A stretch of 53,520 nt of DNA from Alcanivorax sp. (GTDB lineage: Bacteria; Pseudomonadota; Gammaproteobacteria; Pseudomonadales; Alcanivoracaceae), in contig PNLU01000008.1 in assembly GCA_013823245.1 (NCBI GenBank), positions 1 through 53,520 of the forward strand, in the 5' to 3' direction. This document shows, piece by piece, positions 45,135 to 53,448 of this stretch. The position numbers and the translations under genes were made by a program. The notes below the pieces were generated by a model that had not been told where the DNA came from, made no database searches, and saw only the letters and a program-made list of their open reading frames with translations. Position 1 is the first letter of the stretch. Each line of letters starts with the position of its first letter.

Positions 45135-45845
45135 ATGCCCGTGAACACCCCGATCATTGTTGCCCTGGATTTCCCCACTGCCGACGCCGCCCTGGCCATG
45201 GCGGATCGCCTGGACCCGCGCCGGGTGCGCGCCAAGGTCGGCAAGGAATTGTTCACCCGCAGCGGCCCGGCAGTGATCGAGGCCCTGCACCAGCGCGGTT
45301 TCGAGGTGTTCCTGGACCTCAAATTCCATGACATCCCCAACACCGTCGCCGGGGCCGTGAAAAGCGCCGCCGAGCTGGGCGTGTGGATGACCAACGTCCA
45401 CGCCAGTGGCGGCCGCCGCATGCTGGAAGCCGCCGCCAACGCCATCGCCAATCATGCGCAGCGCCCCCTGCTGACCGCCGTGACCGTGCTCACCAGCATG
45501 GGCGCCGAAGACCTGGCGGAGATCGGTATCAGCGCCAGCCCGGAAGAACAGGTGCTGCGCCTGGCACGCCTGACCCGGGACAGCGGCCTGGACGGCGTGG
45601 TCTGCTCGGCCCGCGAAGCCACTCTGTTGCGTGATGCCTGCGGCGCGGACTTTCGCCTGGTGACCCCCGGTATTCGTCCCGCCGGGGCCGACGCTGGCGA
45701 CCAGACCCGCGTGGTCACCCCGGCAGATGCCATGGCGATGGGGGTGAACGACATGGTGATGGGTCGTCCGATTACCCAGGCCGATGACCCGGCGGCGGCG
45801 GTGGAGCGCATTCTCGCCAGCCTGCCTGGCATGGCAGATCGCTGA
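45135..45845 (+). CDS. pyrF: Orotidine 5'-phosphate decarboxylase
   Basis: A 236-residue enzyme for the last step of UMP synthesis. The active-site motif is [13 protein letters not shown] (Lys/Asp chain), with [12 protein letters not shown] at the start and [25 protein letters not shown] near the end. CACAAGGATCATCCTCCCC precedes ATG 45135. It follows lapB by 73 bases and is the last of the core block before the polysaccharide locus. Confidence 0.96.
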   Translation: MPVNTPIIVALDFPTADAALAMADRLDPRRVRAKVGKELFTRSGPAVIEALHQRGFEVFLDLKFHDIPNTVAGAVKSAAELGVWMTNVHASGGRRMLEAAANAIANHAQRPLLTAVTVLTSMGAEDLAEIGISASPEEQVLRLARLTRDSGLDGVVCSAREATLLRDACGADFRLVTPGIRPAGADAGDQTRVVTPADAMAMGVNDMVMGRPITQADDPAAAVERILASLPGMADR

Positions 45846-45894
45846 CAAAAATTACCCGGGATCACCCACAGACGGCCCCGCGCCCGTGACCTAA

Positions 45895-45940
45895 CCTTGT
45901 TGACGCCCGGCACCTGGACGCCGGTTCACTGACAACAAGG
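45895..45940 (+). promoter_or_regulatory. Leader hairpin covering the comEA-like ribosome site
   Basis: CCTTGTTG (45895-45902) pairs perfectly with CAACAAGG (45933-45940). An inner CCGGC/GCCGG stem (45907-45911 and 45920-45924) extends the structure. The outer arm contains four of six bases of the AAGGAG ribosome site (45937-45942), so the site would be partly hidden. Confidence 0.45.
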
Positions 45941-45948
45941 AGATTCAC

Positions 45949-46248
45949 ATGAACAGCAAGCAGATTCTGACCCGGATACTGGCCCCTCTGGCACTCTGCC
46001 TGGCCCTTTGGGCTCCGGGTGTGAGTGCCGAACCCGCTATCGATGCCCGGCCCATGGTGAATATCAATCAGGCCAGCGCCGATGAACTGGCCGAGGCCCT
46101 GCAAGGGGTCGGTTTGACCCGGGCCGAGGCCATTGTCGCCGACCGTGAACAGCATGGTGCTTTTGGCAGCGCTGCCGAACTGGCCCGCGTGCCCGGGATT
46201 GGCCCGGCCACTGTGGACCGTAACCGGGCCTGGATCCAGACCGACTAA
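45949..46248 (+). CDS. ComEA-like helix-hairpin-helix protein
   Basis: A 99-residue exported protein. A signal peptide ends near residue 26 (GVSA), then a ComEA-type double helix-hairpin-helix domain follows: NINQASADELAEALQGVGLTRAEAIVADRE and AELARVPGIGPATVDRNRAWI. Such domains bind DNA without sequence preference; free-standing ComEA in Gram-negatives is periplasmic and pulls in DNA during transformation. A competence role is suggested, not shown. It lies between pyrF and the polysaccharide genes, with a leader hairpin that covers part of its ribosome site. Confidence 0.88.
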   Translation: MNSKQILTRILAPLALCLALWAPGVSAEPAIDARPMVNINQASADELAEALQGVGLTRAEAIVADREQHGAFGSAAELARVPGIGPATVDRNRAWIQTD

Positions 46249-46261
46249 CCCTTCACGCCGA

Positions 46262-46342
46262 GCCGGCAGGGGCGAACGTATCGCTTACGTAAAAGTACGG
46301 TAAAACAAGCGTTTCCACGCCCCTGCGGGCGCCCCTGCTGGC
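46262..46342 (+). repeat. Inverted repeat with two competing arms
   Basis: GCCGGCAGGGGCG (46262-46274) pairs with CGCCCCTGCTGGC (46330-46342), with one G-U-type mismatch. A second copy of CGCCCCTGC at 46318-46326 can pair with the same left arm instead. The two right arms are a 12-bp tandem repeat. A small TGGCA/TGCCA hairpin follows at 46339-46351. It lies between comEA-like and wzi and has no T run. The intervening bases hold a TTACGTAA palindrome (46285-46292). Confidence 0.5.
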
Positions 46343-46396
46343 AAAGTGCCACTTGACGATCAGTTCACATTTCGGCACCCTTCCTTGCGCCATTGA

Positions 46397-46415
46397 CGGT
46401 AAGATAACCGGTAAG
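46397..46415 (+). promoter_or_regulatory. Repeated CGGTAAG motifs before wzi
   Basis: CGGTAAG occurs at 46397-46403 and 46409-46415, 12 bases apart, and CGGTAAA occurs at 46298-46304. They resemble only loosely the GGTAG core of the ops pause element recognised by RfaH, but sit upstream of a polysaccharide operon that contains an RfaH-like gene. They could equally be an operator. Confidence 0.25.
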
Positions 46416-46507
46416 TTTGCAGAGCCCATGGATGTGCCGTGCCCCCCACCCCGACGCAAGTCGCAAAATGCTATCGCCGTCCGTGTGGTCGGGGAACGCA
46501 GCTCGCA

Positions 46508-48046
46508 ATGCCCCCTCAAATCCCCGGCAACTTTACTGCGGCGGCGCATGATTTGAGAACCTGGCACCCATACATTGTCGTGAAGCTGGCCCTGACGCTG
46601 GCCCTGATCCTGCTGGCGCCAGCCATCCACGCCACCCCCTGGCTGGAGCCCGGCGACGTGCGCGCCCGCCACAGCGTGCAATGGCTGGCTGACCGTGGCT
46701 GCCTGAATATCCCGGCCAACACCTGGCCGATCATGTGGGCCGATCTGAGCCGCGCCCTGAACCACGATGCCCCGGACCATTGCCGCGACAGCCTGGCCTG
46801 GCGCTACCTGCGCTTCGAGCGCGATTACCACATGACCGACCAGCCCCGGATCAGCCTGCGTGCGGCCGGGGCCAGCCGTGAACCCTGGCTGCGGGATTTC
46901 GACGACGCCCCCCGGGAAAAGGCCGAGATCGGCGCCCGCCTGGATATGAAAACCGACCATCTGGCCTTCGGTCTGGCACCCACCTATGTGCGCGACCCCC
47001 GCGACGGCGACCGCCTGCGGCTGGACGGCTCCTACCTGGCAGGCACGGCGGGCAACTGGGTGCTGGGCGCCGGGGCGATTGATCGCTGGTGGGGCCCGGG
47101 CTGGCACAGCGCCGCGCTGCTCTCCAGCAACGCCCGGCCGGTGCCCGGCGTCTGGTTGAACCGGCGCCGCAGCGACGCCCCGGAATGGATCGGCCTGCGC
47201 TGGCTCGGGCCCTGGAACTTTGTTGCCTTTGCCGGGCAACTGGAGTCTGATCGATTTATCAGTGAAGCGAAGCTGATTGGCGCCCGCTTCAGCTTTCGTC
47301 CGTGGCAGCATCTGGAGATCGGCCTGATGCGTACTTTCCTCTGGGGTGGGGAAGGGCAGAGCGAATCCTGGAGCTCGTTACGCAACTGTACGCTGGGGCA
47401 ATCGAACGTCTATGGAGATACCGAAAACCCCTGCGACCAGATTGCCGGTGGTGATTTCCGCCTGTCGCTGCCGGTGGGTGACAACACCGTCGGTCTTTAT
47501 GGCGAGGTCATTGGTGAAGACGAAGCCGGTTTTCTGCCCTCACAATTGTTTGGCACCTTTGGTGTGGATGCGGCCTCGCGTCTGGCCGGTGGTGAACAGC
47601 GTTTCTTCGTGGAATTTACCGACACCGTGGCCGGAGTCTTCTCCAGTGAAGAGCGTCCGTTATCATCATATGAACATAGTACTTTTCGGACCGGCAATCG
47701 TTATAAGGGCCGCACGTTGGGCTCCACGTGGGAGTCGAATTCACGCGTGGTTTCCCTGGGGGCAAACCAGTTTTTCCGGAACGGGAGTGATATTTCCGTG
47801 ACCTACAGCAGGGCAGAGCTGAACAGAGTTGATACACTTCGCGACCGTTCTCCTGCAAATCAAACTCCATTGTTTGAGGTGTCTTACTCACAAGACGTGG
47901 ACATTTATGCCCTGCGTTACAGACGCCCGGTACTGGGGGGGCGTCTGACGCTGTCGGGGTACCACACCAGTAAAGAGATCGAGACAGAGGCCAGAATCTG
48001 GTCGAGAACGACAGCCATGGCGGCCTGGGAGTTTCGTTTTGACTGA
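46508..48046 (+). CDS. wzi: Wzi-family capsule assembly outer-membrane protein
   Basis: A Wzi-type beta-barrel that helps hold polysaccharide at the cell surface. A hydrophobic signal segment VVKLALTLALILLAPAIHA precedes TPWLEPGDVRARHSVQWLADRG, the usual Wzi start. Later signatures are WVLGAGAIDRWWGPGWHSAALLSSNARPVPG and ISLRAAG-type strands. With ATG 46508 the n-region before the signal is 24 residues longer than normal; GTG 46580 (giving MKLALTLALIL) would be a cleaner signal peptide, and neither has a strong ribosome site. It opens the wzi-wza-wzb-wzc series. Codon position and A+T content become visibly richer in the 47600-48000 part than in its neighbours. Confidence 0.85.
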   Translation: MPPQIPGNFTAAAHDLRTWHPYIVVKLALTLALILLAPAIHATPWLEPGDVRARHSVQWLADRGCLNIPANTWPIMWADLSRALNHDAPDHCRDSLAWRYLRFERDYHMTDQPRISLRAAGASREPWLRDFDDAPREKAEIGARLDMKTDHLAFGLAPTYVRDPRDGDRLRLDGSYLAGTAGNWVLGAGAIDRWWGPGWHSAALLSSNARPVPGVWLNRRRSDAPEWIGLRWLGPWNFVAFAGQLESDRFISEAKLIGARFSFRPWQHLEIGLMRTFLWGGEGQSESWSSLRNCTLGQSNVYGDTENPCDQIAGGDFRLSLPVGDNTVGLYGEVIGEDEAGFLPSQLFGTFGVDAASRLAGGEQRFFVEFTDTVAGVFSSEERPLSSYEHSTFRTGNRYKGRTLGSTWESNSRVVSLGANQFFRNGSDISVTYSRAELNRVDTLRDRSPANQTPLFEVSYSQDVDIYALRYRRPVLGGRLTLSGYHTSKEIETEARIWSRTTAMAAWEFRFD

Positions 48047-48053
48047 CAACGCA

Positions 48054-49172
48054 ATGATTCAGACGGGGCGCACCCTGATCGTGGTGCTGGCACTGGTGGC
48101 GCTGGGCGCCTGTACCGTGATTCCGGGGTCGCATATTTCCACCTCGGGCAGCAGCCGCTGGTTTGATGACCGCGAGGGCGAGGCGGTGGACCCCGACGAA
48201 GTGCGGGTGATCCCGATTCGCCCGGGCCTGGCCGCGCTGACCCCGGTGGTGACAGAGCCCACCTTGCCGGACGCGCTCGAGCATGAAGGCCATTACGACT
48301 ATGTTGTCGGCCCCGGCGATGTGCTCAACATCACCGTGTGGGACCACCCTGAACTGACCATTCCGGCCGGCTCCATGCGCAGCCCCTCGGAAGCGGGTAA
48401 CTGGGTGCATAACGACGGCACCATCTTTTATCCCTATGTCGGCGTGATCGAGGTGGCCGGGCTACGGGTCACCGAAATCCGTGAAGTGATCACCCGGCGG
48501 ATTTCCCGCTATATCGAAGACCCGCAGGTGGATGTCACCGTGGCTGCATTCCGCTCGCAGCGGGTGTATGTGGCGGGTAGCGTGCGTGAACCCGGTGCCT
48601 ACCCGGTCACCAACGTGCCCATGCGCCTGCTGGACGCTGTGAACGCTGCCGGTGGTGTCACGGAAGAGGCCGACTGGCGCAACGTGGTGCTGACCCGTGA
48701 CGGCCGTGAATACCGGTTGTCGCTGCGTGAAGTCTACGAGCGTGGTGACGCCCGCTATAACGTGCTGCTGAAAGCCGGTGACGTGGTGCATGTGTCCCGC
48801 GCCGACGACAACAAGGTGTTCCTGCTGGGAGAAGTGCGTAACCCGAAATCCCTGATGATGGGCCGTAATGGCCTGACTCTGGCGGAAGCCCTGTCGGAAG
48901 CAGGCGGTATCAATGAATTGCAGGCCGATGCCACCGGCGTATTCGTGATGCGCCGTGCGCCGGACGAAGCGGGCGTGATCGACCTGTTCCAGTTGAACGC
49001 GAAAGATGCCACCGCGCTGGTGCTGGCCGATGAGTTTGTGCTCAATCCGCGCGACATCATCTATGTGACCGCCGCGCCGATTGCCCGCTGGAACCGTATT
49101 ATTTCCCAGATCATGCCGACCATTCAGGGCATCTACTTTACCGCCCGGACAGATCGGGAGCTTGATCGCTGA
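48054..49172 (+). CDS. wza: Polysaccharide export outer-membrane lipoprotein
   Basis: A 372-residue Wza-family exporter that forms the outer-membrane channel for capsule or exopolysaccharide. The lipobox is LGAC (Cys20). VVGPGDVLNITVWDHPEL begins the polysaccharide export (Poly_export) domain, followed by SLBB domains around VYVAGSVREPGAYPVTNVPMRLLDAVNAAGG and VFLLGEVRNPKSLMMGRNGLTLAEALSEAGG. ATG 48054 is used. The stop overlaps the wzb start (TGATG). Works with Wzc across the envelope. Confidence 0.94.
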   Translation: MIQTGRTLIVVLALVALGACTVIPGSHISTSGSSRWFDDREGEAVDPDEVRVIPIRPGLAALTPVVTEPTLPDALEHEGHYDYVVGPGDVLNITVWDHPELTIPAGSMRSPSEAGNWVHNDGTIFYPYVGVIEVAGLRVTEIREVITRRISRYIEDPQVDVTVAAFRSQRVYVAGSVREPGAYPVTNVPMRLLDAVNAAGGVTEEADWRNVVLTRDGREYRLSLREVYERGDARYNVLLKAGDVVHVSRADDNKVFLLGEVRNPKSLMMGRNGLTLAEALSEAGGINELQADATGVFVMRRAPDEAGVIDLFQLNAKDATALVLADEFVLNPRDIIYVTAAPIARWNRIISQIMPTIQGIYFTARTDRELDR

Positions 49173-49600
49173 TGTTTGAGCGCATCCTGGTGGTCTGCGA
49201 CGGCAATATCTGCCGCAGCCCCACCGCCGCCGCCATGCTGGCCCGGGAGACCGGCAAGCAGGTGTCGTCGGCCGGGCTGGTGGCACTGGTGGATCACGAT
49301 ATGGATGCCACGGCGCGTGCCGTAGCGGAAGAAAACGGCCTGATGTGCCCAACGCACCAGGCGCGCAAGTTGACCCGTGAACTGTGCCGCGAGGCCGACC
49401 TGATACTGGTGATGGAAACCCGCCATTGGGATCGCATTGCGGCCATGGCCCCGGAGGTCAGTGGCAAGACCTTCCTGCTGGGCAAATGGGTGAACGATCA
49501 GGAAATTCCTGATCCGTACAAGCGCAGCCGGGAAGTGTACGAGAAAGCCTACGAAATGATGGTCGGGGCCACGGCGGCCTGGGCCCGAAGAATTGTGTGA
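49172..49600 (+). CDS. wzb: Low-molecular-weight protein tyrosine phosphatase
   Basis: A 142-residue phosphatase that removes phosphate from the Wzc tail to cycle polysaccharide polymerisation. The signature C9-D-G-N-I-C-R15-S matches C(X)5R, and the general acid is in IPDPYKRSREVYE (DPYK). It sits between wza and wzc, as in group 1 capsule and colanic acid operons. Confidence 0.94.
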   Translation: MFERILVVCDGNICRSPTAAAMLARETGKQVSSAGLVALVDHDMDATARAVAEENGLMCPTHQARKLTRELCREADLILVMETRHWDRIAAMAPEVSGKTFLLGKWVNDQEIPDPYKRSREVYEKAYEMMVGATAAWARRIV

Positions 49601-49612
49601 CCGGAGCAAGGC

Positions 49613-51796
49613 ATGACCCAGCAGAACAGCGCCCGCAGTGCAGCGGATGACGAAATCGACCTGACGCGGCTCTGGGCGCTGCTAGTGGACCACCGCTGGC
49701 AGATCGGCCTGATTGCAGGTATTGCCTGTTTCATGGGGGCCGCCTATGCCTTCATGGCCACGCCGATTTATCGCGCCGACGCCCTGTTGCAGGTGGAAGC
49801 CAAACAAGGCGGCATGCCCGTGTTTGGTGAACTGTCAGAACTGTTTTCCGGCGAAAGCTCCGCCCAGGCCGAAATGGAAATCCTGCGCTCACGCATGGTG
49901 ATTGGCGACACGGTGCAGGAGCTGAAACTGGATATCGACGTCGAGCCGGTGATCAGCGGGTTGTTTGCCCGGCTGCGAGGCCCCTCGCCGCAGGACAACC
50001 GCATGCTGTTCGCGGGCTGGGCCGACGCCCAGCGGCAATTGTGGATCGACCAGTTGATGGTGCCGCAGTGGCTGCTGGATGAACCCCTGCTGCTGACCTA
50101 CCTGGGCGATAACCGTTTTGAACTGCACCATGAAGACCGTCTGCTGGCCAGCGGTGTGGTGGGTGAAGATGTGCGCGATGCCGATGACAGCGGCATCCTG
50201 ATTCGCCTGAACCAGCTCAACGGCGAGGCAGGCGATCAATACCGTGTGACCAAGCGCCGCCCGCTGGCCGCCATCCGCTCCTTGCAAAACAATATCGAAG
50301 TGGCCGAGCGGGGCCGCAACACCGGCATCCTGACCGTGGGCATGAGCGGCCCGGTGCCCGAACGCGTGCAGCAAACGCTGGATGCGGTGGCACGCAATTA
50401 CCTGCTGCAGAACATTCGTCGTCGCTCGGCGCAGGCCGAGCAAAGCTTGTCGTTTATCGAAGAGCAATTGCCGGGCATTCGCGAAACGCTGGATGAGGCA
50501 GAAACGGAGCTGAATGCCTTCCGCCTGGAATCCGAATCCGTGGATATTTCCCTGGAAACCCAGTCGCTGCTGGGCCGCGTGGTGCAACTGGAAGCCAAGC
50601 TGAACGACCTGCGCTTCAAGGAAAGTGAAGTCTCGCGCCTGTACACCCGCGAGCACCCGGCCTACCGCACCCTGGTGGAACAGCGCCAGAGCCTGGAGGA
50701 AGAAAAAGAGCGCCTGAACCGCGAAATCCAGAACCTGCCAGAAACCCAGCAGCAGATATTGCGCCTGATGCGCGATGTCGAGCTGAACCAGGAAATCTAT
50801 GTGCAGCTGCTCAACCGCGCCCAGGAACTGCGTATCCTGAAAGCGGGGACTGTGGGCAACGTGCGCATTATCGACGCCGCCGAAGTGCAGCCCGCGCCGA
50901 TTCGCCCGAAAAAGGGCCTGATCATTGCCCTGTCCACCTTGCTGGGCCTGATGGGCGGGGTGGGTATGGTGCTGGTGCGCGCTGTGTTCAACCGCACTAT
51001 TGAAAGCCCCGAACAACTGGAGCAGGAGGGCATTGCCGTGTACGCCACCCTGCCGTTGTCGGAAGACCAGCAGAAGAACGAACGCCTGCTGCAACGGGTC
51101 AGCCGCCGCAAGGGCGCACCGCCGCGGCGGCATCACTTGCTGGCCGAAACCAATCCCGGCGACCTGACCATCGAGGCCCTGCGCAGCCTGCGCACCAGCC
51201 TGCATTTCGCCATGATGGAAGCCAGTAACAATGTGTTGATGATCTCTGGCCCCAGCCCGGCAGTGGGCAAGTCCTTTATCTCGGCCAACCTGGCCATGGT
51301 GCTGGCACAGATCGGCCAGAAAGTTGTGCTGGTGGACGGTGATCTGCGCAAGGGGCACATGCACAAGTACTTCACCGGCGGGGCCGAGCGCGGTCTGTCC
51401 AACTACCTGGCGGGCAGTAACACCGAAGAAGAAGTGGTTCGTCACACTGACGTGGACGGCCTGGATTTCATCTCCCGGGGCGAAATCCCCCCGAACCCCG
51501 CCGAGCTGCTGATGCACCCGCGTTTCCGCACCCTGATGGACAGCCTGAGCAGCCGCTATGACCTGGTGGTGATCGACACCCCGCCGGTGCTGGCCGTGAC
51601 CGACGCCGCCATCATCGGTCAGGTGGCGGGCACCAGCATGGTGGTGGCCCGCTACGGCCACAACTCGGTGAAAGAGGTAGACCTGACCCTGCGCCGCTTC
51701 GAGCAGAACGGCGTCACCGTGAAGGGCTGCATCCTCAACGCGGTGGAGCGCAAGGCCAGTAACGCCTATAGCTATTACGCCTACGAGTACAAGTGA
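49613..51796 (+). CDS. wzc: Polysaccharide co-polymerase tyrosine autokinase
   Basis: A 727-residue inner-membrane bacterial tyrosine kinase that controls polymer length and export. An N-terminal Wzz domain (TM1 about residues 30-50) precedes a large periplasmic coiled-coil region (~265-400), TM2 near 440-460 (LIIALSTLLGLMGGVGMVLV), then a cytoplasmic kinase domain. The Walker A is GPSPAVGKSF (near 545), Walker A' VVLVDGDLRKG and Walker B YDLVVIDTPPVL. The C-terminal tyrosine cluster AYSYYAYEYK has five Tyr. GGAGCAAGG lies just before the ATG. Confidence 0.95.
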   Translation: MTQQNSARSAADDEIDLTRLWALLVDHRWQIGLIAGIACFMGAAYAFMATPIYRADALLQVEAKQGGMPVFGELSELFSGESSAQAEMEILRSRMVIGDTVQELKLDIDVEPVISGLFARLRGPSPQDNRMLFAGWADAQRQLWIDQLMVPQWLLDEPLLLTYLGDNRFELHHEDRLLASGVVGEDVRDADDSGILIRLNQLNGEAGDQYRVTKRRPLAAIRSLQNNIEVAERGRNTGILTVGMSGPVPERVQQTLDAVARNYLLQNIRRRSAQAEQSLSFIEEQLPGIRETLDEAETELNAFRLESESVDISLETQSLLGRVVQLEAKLNDLRFKESEVSRLYTREHPAYRTLVEQRQSLEEEKERLNREIQNLPETQQQILRLMRDVELNQEIYVQLLNRAQELRILKAGTVGNVRIIDAAEVQPAPIRPKKGLIIALSTLLGLMGGVGMVLVRAVFNRTIESPEQLEQEGIAVYATLPLSEDQQKNERLLQRVSRRKGAPPRRHHLLAETNPGDLTIEALRSLRTSLHFAMMEASNNVLMISGPSPAVGKSFISANLAMVLAQIGQKVVLVDGDLRKGHMHKYFTGGAERGLSNYLAGSNTEEEVVRHTDVDGLDFISRGEIPPNPAELLMHPRFRTLMDSLSSRYDLVVIDTPPVLAVTDAAIIGQVAGTSMVVARYGHNSVKEVDLTLRRFEQNGVTVKGCILNAVERKASNAYSYYAYEYK

Positions 51797-51827
51797 GGTG
51801 GAGGTGTCGCCCAGACTCTGATAAATT

Positions 51828-51879
51828 GGGACGCGTATCACATAAATGCCGGGGAACACCCGGCACAAGAGAGCGTCTC
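51828..51879 (+). promoter_or_regulatory. Two-stem leader structure before rfaH
   Basis: TGCCGGG (51847-51853) and CCCGGCA (51859-51865) form a perfect 7-bp hairpin with a 5-base loop. An outer pair GGGACGC (51828-51834) with GCGTCTC (51873-51879) has one G-U pair. The structure ends 40 bases before the rfaH start and has no T tract, so a leader control or pause element is more likely than a terminator. Confidence 0.4.
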
Positions 51880-51919
51880 AAAAGGCGCCACCAACACCGG
51901 GGAATCAAGGAGCGAACCC

Positions 51920-52429
51920 ATGCAGGCCGATACGCGCAGCCGCTGGTTTCTGATACAGAGCAAGCCCAGGCAGGGCGCCCGAGCACAGCAGCATCTGAAC
52001 CATCAGGGCTACCAGACCTATCTGCCACAAATCACCCACCAGACCCTGCGCAAGGGTCGTCGCGAAATCGTGACCGAACCGCTGTTTCCCGGCTACCTGT
52101 TTATCCGCCTGCGCCCGGGCGCCGACAACTGGCACCCGATCCGCTCCACCCGGGGCGTGTTGCGCCTGGTGTCCTTCAGCACCAGCCCCACCCCGGTGGC
52201 CGATAGCATCATCGACAGCATTCGCCAGCGCCTGGCTGAACAGCCGGATACCGATCTTCACCTGTTTCGGCCCGGTCAGCCCTTGCGCCTGCAGGGCGGT
52301 GGCTTCGATGATGTCGAGGCCATCTTCGAGCGGTTCGACGGCGAGCAGCGCGTGATGGTATTGATGAACCTGATGAACCGCCGCCAGCGTGTGCGTGTAC
52401 CCCTGAGTCATGTCGCCTGCATGGCCTGA
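51920..52429 (+). CDS. rfaH: RfaH-type transcription antiterminator (NusG paralogue)
   Basis: A 169-residue NusG-family protein. The NGN domain spans about residues 1-105 (RWFLIQSKPRQGARAQQHLNHQGYQTYLPQI and EPLFPGYLFIRL, a family hallmark), and the C-terminal KOW region starts near 115 (RPGQPLRLQGGGFDDVEAIFER). RfaH lets polymerase cross long polysaccharide operons by recognising the ops element. Here the gene lies inside such an operon, 123 bases after wzc. AAGGAGCG precedes ATG 51920. A dedicated regulator of this locus is inferred. Confidence 0.9.
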   Translation: MQADTRSRWFLIQSKPRQGARAQQHLNHQGYQTYLPQITHQTLRKGRREIVTEPLFPGYLFIRLRPGADNWHPIRSTRGVLRLVSFSTSPTPVADSIIDSIRQRLAEQPDTDLHLFRPGQPLRLQGGGFDDVEAIFERFDGEQRVMVLMNLMNRRQRVRVPLSHVACMA

Positions 52430-52443
52430 CGCTATAATGAATA

Positions 52444-53448
52444 ATGAAAAGAATATTGATCACCGGCGGCTGCGGCTTTGTCGGCAGCGCCCTCATTCGC
52501 GAGTTACTGACGCACACCGATGTCCGGATCACCAATCTGGACGCGTTGACCTATGCCGCCCAACCGGCCGCCCTGGCGGCCTTCGAGGGCAGTGAACGCT
52601 ACCATTTTGTGCGCGGCGACCTGACCGACGCCGTGCTGCTGCATACCCTGCTGGCCGACACCCAACCTGATGCCGTGATCCACCTGGCCGCTGAAACCCA
52701 CGTTGATCGCTCCATCAATGGCCCCGCCGCCTTCCTGCGCAGCAACCTGCAAGGCACCTTTACGCTGCTGGAAGCCGTGCGCGACTGGTGGAGCCGCCAG
52801 AGCGAGGCCGTGCAGGCCCGTTTTCGCTTGCTGCAGGTGTCCACCGATGAAGTCTATGGCGATCGCGGCGAGCACGGCGCCCCGGCCTGCGAAGACGACC
52901 CCTGGCGCAGCAGTTCACCCTATGCCGCCAGCAAGGCTGGCGCTGACCACCTGGCCGACGCCTGGCATCGCACCTGGGGCCTGCCGGTAATCGTGTCTCA
53001 CAGCAGCAACAACTACGGCCCCTGGCAGTACCCGGAAAAACTCATCCCCGTGGTGATTCGCCAGGCGCTGGCCGGCCAGCCGATTCCCCTGTACGGCGAC
53101 GGCCAGCAGGTGCGCGACTGGCTGCACGTGGACGACCATGCCCGCGCCCTCTGGTGCCTGGTGCAGCATGGCGAACCCGGCCAGCACTACAACATCAGCG
53201 CCCAATGCCCGCTGACCAATCTCGATCTGGTGCAGCGCCTGTGCGCCTTGATGGGTCGTGACGCCAGCCTGATCCAGAGCGTGGCGGACCGCCCCGGGCA
53301 CGACCGCCGCTACGCCATCACCAGCGACCGTATCCGCGCACTGGGTTGGCAGCCACAGGTGCCGCTGGAGCAGGGCCTGCAGGACACTGTGGCTTTTTAT
53401 CGCCAGTACTTTTCTCAAAGTACATCTGAGGGTGCGCAGTATGTCTGA
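52444..53448 (+). CDS. rfbB: dTDP-glucose 4,6-dehydratase
   Basis: A 334-residue extended SDR that makes dTDP-4-keto-6-deoxyglucose, a precursor of rhamnose and other deoxysugars. The NAD motif is TGGCGFVGSALI, STDEVYGD holds the catalytic Thr/Asp/Glu, and YAASKAG is the YxxxK motif; SNNYGPWQYPEKLIP follows. The start has only a weak GATAATGAATA leader, so it may be coupled to rfaH (14-base gap). Its end overlaps rmlA by 8 bases. Confidence 0.93.
   Translation: MKRILITGGCGFVGSALIRELLTHTDVRITNLDALTYAAQPAALAAFEGSERYHFVRGDLTDAVLLHTLLADTQPDAVIHLAAETHVDRSINGPAAFLRSNLQGTFTLLEAVRDWWSRQSEAVQARFRLLQVSTDEVYGDRGEHGAPACEDDPWRSSSPYAASKAGADHLADAWHRTWGLPVIVSHSSNNYGPWQYPEKLIPVVIRQALAGQPIPLYGDGQQVRDWLHVDDHARALWCLVQHGEPGQHYNISAQCPLTNLDLVQRLCALMGRDASLIQSVADRPGHDRRYAITSDRIRALGWQPQVPLEQGLQDTVAFYRQYFSQSTSEGAQYV

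Noticed and set aside
46353-46556. A 67-codon frame before wzi
   Set aside because: It starts with TTG, has no ribosome site or motif, and overlaps the wzi start in another frame.
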